Source of the DNA: CBDFJH01 sp965198095
GTDB taxonomy: Bacteria; Latescibacterota; UBA2968; GCA-2709665
DNA: 64,000 nucleotides
Assembly (NCBI GenBank): GCA_965198095.1
Contig: OZ240239.1
Coordinates: forward strand, 2,294,001 to 2,358,000
Reading direction: 5' to 3'
Part shown: positions 34,455 to 43,336 of the stretch, in pieces
Layout: every line of letters starts with the position of its first letter
Position numbering within the stretch: position 1 is the first letter of the stretch
The notes under the pieces: model-generated
The model's database searches: none
The model's input: only the letters and a program-made list of their open reading frames with translations
What the model was told of the DNA's origin: nothing
Program-made: the position numbers and the translations under genes

Positions 34455-35146
34455 TGGGCGACCTCCTGAAGGCAGAGGGCATCAAGAAGACCTATCGCAC
34501 CGGAAATACCGAACTTGATGTGTTGAAGGGGATTGATCTCCAGCTGTCGCGAGGTGAGATCGCGGCGGTCGTGGGCCCGTCGGGGGCGGGCAAGAGCACG
34601 TTTCTCCATATTCTCGGGGGATTGGATCGTCCGAATGAGGGCGCGGTTTGGATTGAGTCGACAGATGTATATACCCTCTCGGACGTCGAACGGGCCCGGT
34701 TTCGAAACCGGGATGTCGGGTTCGTTTTCCAGTTTCACCACTTGTTGAAGGATTTCACGGCCCTGGAAAACGTCATGATGCCCCTGCTCATTCGGGGACT
34801 GAGCCTGGCCGAGGCCCGTAGGTCCGTGGTAGAGTTGTTGCTGCGCATGGGGCTCGAAGCGCGTATGGATCACTTCCCTTCGGAGCTGTCCGGAGGAGAG
34901 TGTCAGCGGGTCGCCGTGGCCAGGGCCCTGGCGGCCCGACCGAAGCTTCTGCTTGCAGACGAACCTTCGGGCAATCTTGACGCAGAGCGGAGCGCGGAAC
35001 TCCACGATCTGATCTGGGATCTCGCGCGTCGTTTCGAGCAGACCGTTCTTCTTGTCACACACGATGGCCAGCTTGCCGAGCGGTCGGATCGAATCATCCG
35101 CATGGAAGACGGCAGAATTGAATCTTCCCTGCTGAATGGGGTTTGA
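34454..35146 (+). CDS. lolD: Lipoprotein-releasing ABC transporter ATPase LolD
   Basis: ATP-binding subunit of LolCDE, which extracts lipoproteins for LolA. It has Walker A (AAVVGPSGAGKSTFLHILGG), a Q-loop (VGFVFQFHHLLKDFTALENV, the LolD/MacB-type wording), signature SELSGGECQRVAVARALAAR, Walker B (LLLADEPSGNLD) and the switch His (LLVTHD). 230 aa. No lolC/E permease is adjacent; it must be elsewhere. ATG overlaps the lysS stop, and lolA lies 3 kb upstream on the same strand. Confidence 0.88.
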   Translation: MGDLLKAEGIKKTYRTGNTELDVLKGIDLQLSRGEIAAVVGPSGAGKSTFLHILGGLDRPNEGAVWIESTDVYTLSDVERARFRNRDVGFVFQFHHLLKDFTALENVMMPLLIRGLSLAEARRSVVELLLRMGLEARMDHFPSELSGGECQRVAVARALAARPKLLLADEPSGNLDAERSAELHDLIWDLARRFEQTVLLVTHDGQLAERSDRIIRMEDGRIESSLLNGV

Positions 35147-35167
35147 GCCTCGGGTTGAGGCCTTCAA

Positions 35168-35635
35168 ATGTTTTGTGAATTGTGTGGTCAAAGAGAGGCA
35201 ACGGTTCTGTTTACCCAAATTCTCGGTCAGGAGAAACAGATCCACCACTTCTGCAGGAAGTGTGCGGCGGAAAAATCGGAAACCTCCGTGGGCGTGACGC
35301 TGTCCGTGACCGCCGGGCCGATACGAGAGGCGGCAGGGAAGAAGGCGAATCTGGTCTGTTCTGGATGCGGCTTGACCTTTTACCAGTTCAAGAAAGTCGG
35401 TCTCTTCGGTTGTCCGGACTGCTATCGGGCCTTCGAGCCCGAGTTGGGCGAGATTTTCAGGCGCATCCACGGTGCTTCGCACTACAACGTGGCCGAAAAG
35501 AACGACGAGGAAAGCCTAAAGCGGTTAGCGAAACAATTGAAAATGGCCGTGGATCGGGAAGAGTATGAGGAAGCCGCGAAACTTCGAGATCGGCTGTTGA
35601 TTTTGACCAAGAAGGGAAAATCTGGTGAATTTTGA
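35168..35635 (+). CDS. mcsA: McsA, zinc-binding activator of arginine kinase McsB
   Basis: MFCELCGQREATVLFTQILG starts with a CxxC; CRKC, CSGC and CPDC follow, giving four CxxC knuckles (two zinc sites). A UVR motif closes the protein (KRLAKQLKMAVDREEYEEAA, then KLRDRLLIL). 155 aa, standard for McsA. In Firmicutes it activates McsB and modulates CtsR. No ctsR is seen next to it here. It overlaps mcsB by 11 bases. Confidence 0.95.
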   Translation: MFCELCGQREATVLFTQILGQEKQIHHFCRKCAAEKSETSVGVTLSVTAGPIREAAGKKANLVCSGCGLTFYQFKKVGLFGCPDCYRAFEPELGEIFRRIHGASHYNVAEKNDEESLKRLAKQLKMAVDREEYEEAAKLRDRLLILTKKGKSGEF

Positions 35636-36704
35636 GGATCTAGCCGGCCGAAGCGCGAAATGGCTGGATGGGTCGGGTCCGGATTCCACCTGCGTTGTCA
35701 GCACGCGGGTGAGGCTCGCACGAAATCTAAGTGGATTTCCGTTTGCGCATCGAGCGAAAGAGGGACAGCGGCGTCAGATCCTGGGGGCCGTCGTCCGTTC
35801 GTGCAAAGCACTTTCCCCGGGACAGGAGATGACGTTTTACGACGCGTCGACCCTCTCCGAGCTCCATCGGGAGCTACTCGTGGAGCGGCACCTCATCAGT
35901 CCGACCTTGGCCGAAGGACGGGGTCCTCGCGGCGTCTTGATGGATTCCAATGAAGTTCATAGCGTCATGACAAACGAGGAGGATCACCTGCGTTTGCAGG
36001 TCGTCCTCTCCGGGTTTCAGTCGGGCAAGGTCTGGAGGGCGATGGAACGTCTGGAGCGACATCTCTCAGGACAGCTCGACTACGCCTTCTCCGAGAGATG
36101 GGGATACCTCACCGTCTGCCCGACGAATACCGGAACGGGGCTCAGGGCCTCTATTTTGGTTCATCTGCCGGCACTCGCCTTGACGCAGCAGATGGAACGC
36201 GTCGTCCGTGACGTTACGCGGGTGGGGCTTACGGTGCGCGGTCTATACGGCGAAGGGACCGAGGTCTCCGGCAACCTGTTTCAACTTTCCAATCAGCTCA
36301 CGCTCGGGTGCTCCGAAAAGAAGACGCTGGAATCACTGGAAAGCGTGGCAAGGCAGCTCTTGGAATGCGAGCAAAACGCCTGCGAAGCATTGATGCGGGA
36401 CGCCCGTGTCCAGATTGAAGACAAAGTCTGGCGGGCCTACAGTATTCTCTGTCACGCGAGGATGCTTACGTCTCAGGAGTTCATGAATTTTTCGTCTGCG
36501 ATTAGATTCGGGATCGAACTCGGCCTGTTGCCGTTTAAGGACATAGGGGCGCTCAACGCCTTGATGGTACAGACCAAGCCGGCCCACCTTCAGTGTAGAC
36601 GAGGTCGGCGGCTGGATCCCTTGGAGCGGGACGAGATCCGGGCGGAGATGGTTCGAAACCGAATGATGGAGCTTGGATCCGACTTGAGGTCTTCGGGGCC
36701 TTAA
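35625..36704 (+). CDS. mcsB: Protein-arginine kinase McsB
   Basis: Phosphorylates arginine residues, marking proteins for ClpC/ClpP. It is a phosphagen-kinase homologue: STRVRLARNLSGFPFAHRAK (nucleotide-binding Arg), WGYLTVCPTNTGTGLRASIL (the catalytic CPTNxGT loop), RGLYGEGTEVSGNLFQLSNQ and the Arg-rich C-terminal segment. 359 aa. Start is GTG 35625 inside the mcsA end. Confidence 0.96.
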   Translation: MNFEDLAGRSAKWLDGSGPDSTCVVSTRVRLARNLSGFPFAHRAKEGQRRQILGAVVRSCKALSPGQEMTFYDASTLSELHRELLVERHLISPTLAEGRGPRGVLMDSNEVHSVMTNEEDHLRLQVVLSGFQSGKVWRAMERLERHLSGQLDYAFSERWGYLTVCPTNTGTGLRASILVHLPALALTQQMERVVRDVTRVGLTVRGLYGEGTEVSGNLFQLSNQLTLGCSEKKTLESLESVARQLLECEQNACEALMRDARVQIEDKVWRAYSILCHARMLTSQEFMNFSSAIRFGIELGLLPFKDIGALNALMVQTKPAHLQCRRGRRLDPLERDEIRAEMVRNRMMELGSDLRSSGP

Positions 36705-36728
36705 GATTGACCGGGAAGGGGTTTTTCG

Positions 36729-39197
36729 ATGAACAATATGTTTTCGGACCGCGTGAAGCGGGTGATGCAGCTGGCCAGAGAAGAGGCAGCCCGTCTGGGG
36801 CACAACTACATCGGGACAGAGCACCTCCTGCTTGGCATCCTTCGAGAGGGAAAGGGCACGGCGGTTACCGTGCTGGTCAACCTCGGGCTCAACCTCGAAA
36901 GCATCAAGCAATCGATCGATGACTACGTTGCCTCATCGGGCGGATCTATGACGATGGGTGAGGTTCCGTTCACGCCGCGTGCCAAACAGATTCTGGAAAT
37001 AGCCGCAAACGAAGCGAAAGAGATGAAGAGCCAGTTCGTGAGGACATGTCATCTATTTCTCGCCTTGCTCAAAGACAAGGAGACGATCGCAGCGCAGATT
37101 CTGGCGGCTTTTGGCGTCGATCACAAGACTGCGAAGGAGGAGGTGGTCGCTGTTTTGCAGGGCAAGTCCTCCGGTAAACGTGAAAAGAAGAAAAGCAAGA
37201 CGCCCTTCCTGGATCATTTTGGTCGGGATCTGACGGAGCTGGCCCGTGAGGGCAAGCTGGATCCCATCACCGGTAGGGATCGGGAAATCGAACGCGTCTC
37301 TCAGGTACTTAGTCGACGGAAGAAGAACAACCCCGTTCTGATCGGGGAACCCGGCGTGGGCAAGACGGCGATTGTAGAAGCTCTGGCTCAGCGCATTGTC
37401 GCACGACGCGTCCCGCAGGTCTTGGTGGAGCGACGTGTTGTGACGCTCGACATGGGCGGGATTGTTGCCGGAACGAAGTATCGCGGGCAGTTCGAGGAAC
37501 GTATCAAGGCGGTGATGAATGAACTGCAGCAGAGCCAGGAAGTGATCATTTTCATCGATGAGCTGCATACGATTGTAGGCGCCGGAAGTGCAGAAGGAAC
37601 GCTGGATGCATCAAACATGTTCAAGCCGGCACTCTCCCGGGGGGAACTGCAGTGCATCGGCGCCACCACGCTGGATGAGTATCGCAAATACATCGAGAAG
37701 GATGGGGCCTTGGAACGACGCTTCCAGACGATTCTGGTTGAAGCGCCCTCGGTGGAGGACACAGTCAAGATCCTCAATGGCCTCAAGTCGAGCTACGAAG
37801 CTCACCACATGGTCAAGTACACCGATGATGCGATCGACGGCGCGGTTCAGATGGCGGACAGATACATCAGCGATCGGCACTTGCCTGACAAGGCGATCGA
37901 CGTGATCGATGAGGGGGGCGCGCGCGTTCGGCTCGGGCGATTGAATCCTCCCGAGGAGATCAAGGCTTTGGAATGTGAAGTTGAGAAGGTTACGAGACAG
38001 AAGAATACGGCCGCAAACAGTCAACAGTTTGAAGAAGCCGCCAAACTGCGCGATCAAGAACGCAAACTCAAGGAACGCCTGGAGGGGACAAGGCAGGAGT
38101 GGGAACAGAAGGTGAGAGACGAGGTGGTGGAGGTCAACGAAGAGCACATTGCCGAAGTGATTTCCAGCATGACCGGCATTCCGGTTTTCAGGCTTGCAGA
38201 GGCCGAGTCCGAAAAACTGCTGCGTATGGAGGACGAGATCAAGAAGGCGGTTGTCGGGCAAGACGAAGCCGTCGCGATCGTGTGTCGTTCCATTCGTCGC
38301 ACGCGGGCGGGGTTGAAGGATCCAAACCGACCGATCGGCACGTTCCTGTTCCTGGGTCCAACCGGGGTCGGCAAGACCTACCTTGCGCAGGCACTGGCCA
38401 GGTACCTCTTCGACGACGACGAAGCGCTCGTAACCGTCGATATGTCGGAGTATATGGAGAAGTTTGCCGTTTCGCGGCTCATCGGAGCTCCCCCGGGCTA
38501 CATCGGCTACGACGAAGGGGGTCAGCTGACTGAAAGGGTAAGAAGGCGACCCTATTCGGTCGTCCTGCTCGATGAAGTCGAAAAGGCGCACCCGGATGTG
38601 TTCAATCTCCTGCTGCAGGTGTTTGACGAGGGCCGGTTAACCGACAGCTTTGGCAGGAAAGTCAATTTCAAGAATACGATCCTGATCATGACGTCCAATT
38701 TGGGAACGAAGGACCTTTCAAAGGCGGGCGGCCTCGGATTCCAGAAGTCGGATAAAAAGACGCTGCGGCATAAGGTGGAAGAAAAGATTCAGGAGGAGCT
38801 CAAAAGGACATTCAGTCCTGAGTTTCTGAATCGGCTGGACGAGACAGTCATCTTCAACCCTCTCGAACGGAAGGAAATCATCCAGATCGTGGATATCGAG
38901 TTGGCCGGAGTCCTCTCTCGCGTCGGGGAGCGAGGGATCTCCGTGAGTCTGACGCCCGGAGCCAAGGCGCTGATTGCCGAAAAGGGGTACGACCCCACGT
39001 TTGGCGCCCGACACCTGAAACGGACGATTCAAAAGATCGTTGAGGATCCGTTGGCCGAAGAGATCCTACAGGGCCGATTCACGACGAGCAGCAAAGTCCG
39101 GATTACCAAGAAGGGAGACGGGCTCAATTTTCACGACAAAACGGAGGCGGATGCAGGATCGGTGGACCAGAAACTGCTGGACCGGGACAAAGCCTGA
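36729..39197 (+). CDS. clpC: AAA+ protease regulatory ATPase ClpC
   Basis: Unfoldase of the ClpCP protease. It has the Clp N-domain repeat (KRVMQLAREEAARLGHNYIG and ILEIAANEAKEMKSQFVRTC), Walker A1 (IGEPGVGKTAIVEALAQRIV), a middle domain with UVR motif (NSQQFEEAAKLRDQERKLKE), which is the McsA/McsB contact, Walker A2 (FLGPTGVGKTYLAQALARYL), sensor and C-terminal D2 small domain. 822 aa. The mcsA-mcsB-clpC order is the Firmicutes heat-shock arrangement. Confidence 0.97.
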   Translation: MNNMFSDRVKRVMQLAREEAARLGHNYIGTEHLLLGILREGKGTAVTVLVNLGLNLESIKQSIDDYVASSGGSMTMGEVPFTPRAKQILEIAANEAKEMKSQFVRTCHLFLALLKDKETIAAQILAAFGVDHKTAKEEVVAVLQGKSSGKREKKKSKTPFLDHFGRDLTELAREGKLDPITGRDREIERVSQVLSRRKKNNPVLIGEPGVGKTAIVEALAQRIVARRVPQVLVERRVVTLDMGGIVAGTKYRGQFEERIKAVMNELQQSQEVIIFIDELHTIVGAGSAEGTLDASNMFKPALSRGELQCIGATTLDEYRKYIEKDGALERRFQTILVEAPSVEDTVKILNGLKSSYEAHHMVKYTDDAIDGAVQMADRYISDRHLPDKAIDVIDEGGARVRLGRLNPPEEIKALECEVEKVTRQKNTAANSQQFEEAAKLRDQERKLKERLEGTRQEWEQKVRDEVVEVNEEHIAEVISSMTGIPVFRLAEAESEKLLRMEDEIKKAVVGQDEAVAIVCRSIRRTRAGLKDPNRPIGTFLFLGPTGVGKTYLAQALARYLFDDDEALVTVDMSEYMEKFAVSRLIGAPPGYIGYDEGGQLTERVRRRPYSVVLLDEVEKAHPDVFNLLLQVFDEGRLTDSFGRKVNFKNTILIMTSNLGTKDLSKAGGLGFQKSDKKTLRHKVEEKIQEELKRTFSPEFLNRLDETVIFNPLERKEIIQIVDIELAGVLSRVGERGISVSLTPGAKALIAEKGYDPTFGARHLKRTIQKIVEDPLAEEILQGRFTTSSKVRITKKGDGLNFHDKTEADAGSVDQKLLDRDKA

Positions 39198-39382
39198 GTT
39201 CGCAGCCGGTCTTCAGGCCTCCGTGGGTCCCCGCCAGGCCGTGACTTGGCTTCTGGCCCGGGTAGCCATTGCCCGGGCCGGTTTGGCGTACGGGTCGAGG
39301 AACCATCGGCTGACCGGAGCGTATATAGGCGATGTTGATCCTGTAGACCATCGGACGACACGACGAGACCGGAGTCTGCATC

Positions 39383-41704
39383 TTGAGCGATTTTAGGCGA
39401 TTGTTTCTTGCGCTGTTCCTTCTGACGTCTCTCATCCCGGTCCAGGCTCGCGCACAGCAGCGTTCGCCTCTGCTTTCGGAGATCCGCGTACGGGGCAACC
39501 GGATCATTGAAGAGACGCTCATTCGGTTCTCGTGCGGTCTGAGCATAGGACAGCCCATCGCCTTGCCGAACGATGCGGCGCGGGCGATCCGAAACCTCTA
39601 CAAACTGGACTATTTTTCCGACATTCAGTTCTATGTCGATTTGGATCCAGAGAAGCGTGTGGCCGTCGTGGAGATCGTGGTCGAGGAAAACCCGAAACTT
39701 GGAGAGGTGCGTTTCGAAGGCAACAGAAAGATCAAATCCAAAAAGCTGAAGCGGGAATTAGGGTTTATCCGGGGGCAGTTCCTATCGCCACAAGAAGAAA
39801 AACAGGGACGGGCGAAGCTGCTTGACCTGTACCGCGAAGATGGCTACCTCCTGGCCGAAGTCAGTTCCTCGAGGGGGGATCCTGATTCAGAGGGGCGCGT
39901 TCCTTTGACGTTCAAGGTGCGGGAAGGACGCAAGGTGAATCTGAAGCGGATCTCTTTCAAGGGCAACGCCAATTTTTCGGATCGAAAGCTTCGAAAGCAA
40001 ATGGAAGAGACAAAGCAGGATGGGTGGTGGATTGGAGGCGGGAAATTCCGCCAGGAAAAATACCCGGAAGACAAGCAAAAAGTCTTGTCCTACTACCATC
40101 AGAACGGGTATCGTGATGCCGAGATCGTTGCCGACAGTCTCTACTATGACGAGGAAAAGAAAAACCTTTACATTGATATCGAGGTTCGGGAAGGTCCCGT
40201 TTACACCTTCGGTCAGGTCACCTGGGACGGCAATGAGCGCGTTTCCGATGAAGGGATTCTGGCGCATATCGTCGCGAACGAAGGTGATGTATACAGCTCG
40301 GAGCGCGTTGAGAATTCTCTGGAACAGATCCGAAGTTTTTACGCGGACATCGGCTATATCGGGGCCGTCGTCACTCGAAGAGAGACCCCGGCTGAGGATC
40401 ATCGGGTCGAGCTCCACTACAACATCGAAGAGAACAAGCCCTGGAAGGTCCGAGAGATCACGGTTTCGGGAAACACCAAGACGAAGGATCGGGTGATTCG
40501 GCGTGAGCTGTGGATCAATCCCGGAGATACATTCAGCAGGAACCTGATCGAACGGTCTGTTCGCAACCTTCAGCAGCTGAATTTTTTCAACAACGTCGAT
40601 GTGCCGATCAAGCCGATTGAGAAGCATTCGGAGATTGACGTGACGTTCAAGGTTGAAGAAAAGCCGACGGGAACGGCCTCCATCGGCATGGGGTATAGCG
40701 GACGAGACGGTCTTCTGGGAACGATCGGATTGCAGGTCCCGAATTTTCTCGGAAACGGACAGGTGCTGGATTTCCAGGCGGAAATCGGTCCGCGACGTTC
40801 GATCCTCAGGGCCGGGTTTACCGAGCCGTGGCTTCTCAACACGCCCACAAGCCTGTCGGGTCAGTTGTTTCGAGACACGCAGCGCTTTTATGTCGACTAC
40901 GATCTGAGACGCATGGGAGGTGGCGTGCGGGTCGGACGAAGGCTGGTTTGGCCGGACTACTCGAGGGTGAGCGTTGGATACCGGATTGAGAAGGTCGACT
41001 ACGTCAATATCAGTGAAGACCTGGATGCCACGTTTCAGGAGAGACTCCGAGGCCAAGTCACCAGTATGGTCAATTTCAACTATACGCGCGACAGCCGGGA
41101 CATCCCGGTTTTTTCTACGAGCGGTTCGGTTTTCTCCTATACCCCGTCCATTGCAGGGGGTGTCTTCGGCGGAAGTGCGGACTTTCACAAACACGATTTT
41201 GCCTCCAGCTTCTATGTTCCTCTTTTCTGGAGGTTTGCGTTCGGCCTCAAGGCCCAACTCGGGCTTTTGGGCGCGTTCGGCGCCGGGGGTGCCCCGTTCA
41301 ACGAGCTGTACCGGCCGGGGGGCATCGACATCTTTGACAGGACGACGCTGCGTGGATACGACGATCAGTCGGTTGGACCGCAAGAGCCCGTTAGGAGCGC
41401 CAACCAGACCCTGGTTGCCGTCGGCGGGCGTTCTCAATTGATTTTCAACGTGGAGATCACCGTTCCTCTCGTCGAGAATCAGCTCTATGGCCTGGCATTC
41501 GCCGACGCGGGGAATGCCTGGAAGACCTTGTCCGAGGTTAGCGTCTTCGATCTCCGTCGCTCGGTGGGATTCGGTCTTCGGATCCAGACGCCACTCCTCG
41601 GCATTATGGGCTTCGACTTCGCCTGGGGGCTGGACAGGCAGCAGGTGGACGGTAAGGCCCCCCACTTGGTTACCCATTTCCAGTTTGGTCCACAATTTTT
41701 CTAA
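39383..41704 (+). CDS. bamA: Outer-membrane protein assembly factor BamA
   Basis: Inserts beta-barrel proteins into the outer membrane. A signal peptide (RLFLALFLLTSLIPVQARAQ) is followed by five POTRA domains (for example ISEIRVRGNRIIEETLIRF-like start, LGEVRFEGNRKIKSKKLKRE, REITVSGNTKTKDRVIRREL) to about residue 420, then a 16-strand barrel with the lid-lock-like VGPQEPVR region and a C-terminal aromatic beta-signal (HFQFGPQFF). 773 aa. The start is TTG 39383; no better codon lies near. skp follows 18 bases after the stop. Confidence 0.95.
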   Translation: MSDFRRLFLALFLLTSLIPVQARAQQRSPLLSEIRVRGNRIIEETLIRFSCGLSIGQPIALPNDAARAIRNLYKLDYFSDIQFYVDLDPEKRVAVVEIVVEENPKLGEVRFEGNRKIKSKKLKRELGFIRGQFLSPQEEKQGRAKLLDLYREDGYLLAEVSSSRGDPDSEGRVPLTFKVREGRKVNLKRISFKGNANFSDRKLRKQMEETKQDGWWIGGGKFRQEKYPEDKQKVLSYYHQNGYRDAEIVADSLYYDEEKKNLYIDIEVREGPVYTFGQVTWDGNERVSDEGILAHIVANEGDVYSSERVENSLEQIRSFYADIGYIGAVVTRRETPAEDHRVELHYNIEENKPWKVREITVSGNTKTKDRVIRRELWINPGDTFSRNLIERSVRNLQQLNFFNNVDVPIKPIEKHSEIDVTFKVEEKPTGTASIGMGYSGRDGLLGTIGLQVPNFLGNGQVLDFQAEIGPRRSILRAGFTEPWLLNTPTSLSGQLFRDTQRFYVDYDLRRMGGGVRVGRRLVWPDYSRVSVGYRIEKVDYVNISEDLDATFQERLRGQVTSMVNFNYTRDSRDIPVFSTSGSVFSYTPSIAGGVFGGSADFHKHDFASSFYVPLFWRFAFGLKAQLGLLGAFGAGGAPFNELYRPGGIDIFDRTTLRGYDDQSVGPQEPVRSANQTLVAVGGRSQLIFNVEITVPLVENQLYGLAFADAGNAWKTLSEVSVFDLRRSVGFGLRIQTPLLGIMGFDFAWGLDRQQVDGKAPHLVTHFQFGPQFF

Positions 41705-41722
41705 TGGAAGGAGCATTGAAAC

Positions 41723-42277
41723 ATGAGATTCGAACGGATCGTTCCGGTTCTGGCCGTTTCTATCCTTTTTCCTTCTTTGGTCGGCGCGGAGTTGAAGATC
41801 GGCTACATCGACTCGGATGAGATTCTGGCCAACCACAAGCCATTCCTGGATGGCGAAAAGGATGTCCAGCGCTATAGAATGGAATTGGAGAAGGAATTTA
41901 CGAAACGGCAGAACGAGTTGGAGAAGATGACGGAGACATACGAGCGGCAATCCCTTCTCCTGAGTGACAAACGGAAGCAGGAAGAACAGCGGGCCATTCT
42001 TCAGAAGCAGGAAGAGCTGCGACGCTATCTTTCGGAGATTTCGGCCCCTCAAGACGGGAAACTCGCCCGGAAGAGCCAGGAGGTCTTGGCCCCGATCATC
42101 AACCGAGTGAACATCGTGGTCCAGAGGGTGGCCAAGGAGAGCGGCTACGACTTTGTTTTCAACGCATCTACCCTCGCCTTTGCCAGCGAGTCGTATGATC
42201 TGACCCGGATGGTTCTGGATGCGTTGCAGAAAGAGTTGGAAGCGGAGACGAAGCAGTCCGATCGTCCGGGACCGTAG
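41723..42277 (+). CDS. skp: Periplasmic chaperone Skp/OmpH
   Basis: Holds unfolded outer-membrane proteins on their way to BamA. A signal peptide (RIVPVLAVSILFPSLVGA) precedes LKIGYIDSDEILANHKPFLD and a long coiled coil (about residues 45-120, rich in Glu/Lys/Gln), the tentacles of the Skp trimer, then the returning core strand SGYDFVFNASTLAFAS. 184 aa. ATG 41723 has GGAAGGAG 11 bases upstream. Same operon as bamA and fabZ, as in many diderms. Confidence 0.93.
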   Translation: MRFERIVPVLAVSILFPSLVGAELKIGYIDSDEILANHKPFLDGEKDVQRYRMELEKEFTKRQNELEKMTETYERQSLLLSDKRKQEEQRAILQKQEELRRYLSEISAPQDGKLARKSQEVLAPIINRVNIVVQRVAKESGYDFVFNASTLAFASESYDLTRMVLDALQKELEAETKQSDRPGP

Positions 42278-42288
42278 GATCGGCCAGC

Positions 42289-42726
42289 GTGGAATTAGAT
42301 CTGGAAGCCATCCGGCGCGTGCTGCCGCACCGGTATCCGTTCCTTCTGATTGATCGGATCTTGGAATTGGTGCCCGGAGAGGCCGCGGTCGGCATTAAGA
42401 ATGTAAGCGCCAATGAGCCCTTTTTCGAGGGCCACTTTCCCGGCCGCCCCGTCATGCCGGGAGTCCTGATTATTGAGGCGATGGCGCAGACGGCCGGCGT
42501 CTTGATGGGCGATCAAACAGAAAGTGGGGCGGTTCCTCTTTTCCTGGGCGTCGACAAGGCGCGTTTCAGACGCCAAGTCGTTCCCGGGGATCAGCTTCGG
42601 CTCGAGGTCAAGCTTCTGCGAAAAAGAAGAAATGTCTGTCGAGTCGCGGGCAGAGCCTACGTGGACGAGACGCTGGCGGCAGAGGCAGAGATGATGGCGA
42701 CGATCGCGGTGCCTGAAGGCGTCTGA
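42289..42726 (+). CDS. fabZ: 3-hydroxyacyl-ACP dehydratase FabZ
   Basis: Dehydrates hydroxyacyl-ACP in fatty-acid elongation. Hot-dog fold with LPHRYPFLLIDRILELVPGE and the active-site His and Glu in HFPGRPVMPGVLIIEAMAQT (helix start). 145 aa. The start is GTG 42289, 12 bases after the skp stop, the last gene of bamA-skp-fabZ; a terminator follows. Confidence 0.96.
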   Translation: MELDLEAIRRVLPHRYPFLLIDRILELVPGEAAVGIKNVSANEPFFEGHFPGRPVMPGVLIIEAMAQTAGVLMGDQTESGAVPLFLGVDKARFRRQVVPGDQLRLEVKLLRKRRNVCRVAGRAYVDETLAAEAEMMATIAVPEGV

Positions 42727-42759
42727 TCCTTTTCCGTTCGCATCGCACGATGACTCGAG

Positions 42760-42788
42760 CCGCTGCAAGGCATACGCAGCGGATTTTT
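42760..42788 (+). terminator. Terminator of the bamA-skp-fabZ operon
   Basis: Stem CCGCTGC (42760-42766) / GCAGCGG (42776-42782), 9-nt loop, then ATTTTT. Confidence 0.85.
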
Positions 42789-42904
42789 CGTTCTGGCCGA
42801 GGCGTCCAGGCGTCGGCGACGCGCCTCTTGGGCTTACCGCCCGTCGATTCAGAAAGAAGAGATCGGAAGCCGATACGCTGCCGCGGAAGCGAGTGATGGC
42901 TTGC

Positions 42905-42937
42905 AAAAAACCGGAGCCGCTCGATCGGGCGGCTCCG
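42905..42937 (-). terminator. Minus-strand terminator with no obvious gene in front
   Basis: Minus strand CGGAGCCGC / GCGGCTCCG (9-bp perfect stem) followed by GTTTTTT. The nearest upstream gene on that strand is pyrF, which ends 400 bases away beyond a MITE-like element; it may instead end a short transcript starting in 42940-43150. A 14-bp perfect palindrome CACAACATGTTGTG lies in that gap at 42975-42988. Confidence 0.8.
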
Positions 42938-43154
42938 AGGGGTGGCTGCAGCGAAGATGAACACGCGACCATAGCACAACATGTTGTGGGAGTTGTCATT
43001 GAGACTACTAAATAATAGCACATGAGCGGAATCGGGTCAAGGCCTCTTTGGGAGAAAAACGGCTCCGACAGGGTTGGACGGCAATCTTGGAGGACAGTGG
43101 ATCTAGGCGTTGTGGAGGTGCTGGCGCCTTCGTGATGACCCCGGCCGATTCCAG

Positions 43155-43336
43155 CTAGTGTCGCGTCCCAGCAATTCGTAGAACAACTATGTGACCAGCC
43201 CCTACATTTGGCAGTAGGACTAGTGAACCATCCAAGTGATTGATCTCAAAGGCACTAAGGGCAATAGTGTAATCACCATTTAGAAGCTGGTTTGTAGGAA
43301 ATCTTTATTTAAGAAACTTCCGGGACATCACACTAG
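43155..43336. mobile_element. MITE-like 182-bp element with CTAGTGT ends
   Basis: The left end CTAGTGTCGCGTCCC (43155-43169) and the inverse of the right end (CTAGTGTGATGTCCC, 43336-43322) match at 12 of 15 positions. The interior is AT-richer than its surroundings and encodes no transposase; a minus-strand frame of about 48 codons is open but unrecognised. The CTAG ends fit transposons inserting at TA. Its right end contains the pyrF stop codon. Confidence 0.6.

Noticed and set aside
39887..42052. Minus-strand frame of 721 codons opposite bamA and skp
   Set aside because: Shadow of two recognised genes; no domain in the translation.
42940..43150. SRP RNA, 6S RNA or tmRNA in the gap before pyrF
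   Set aside because: None of their conserved core segments is present on either strand.
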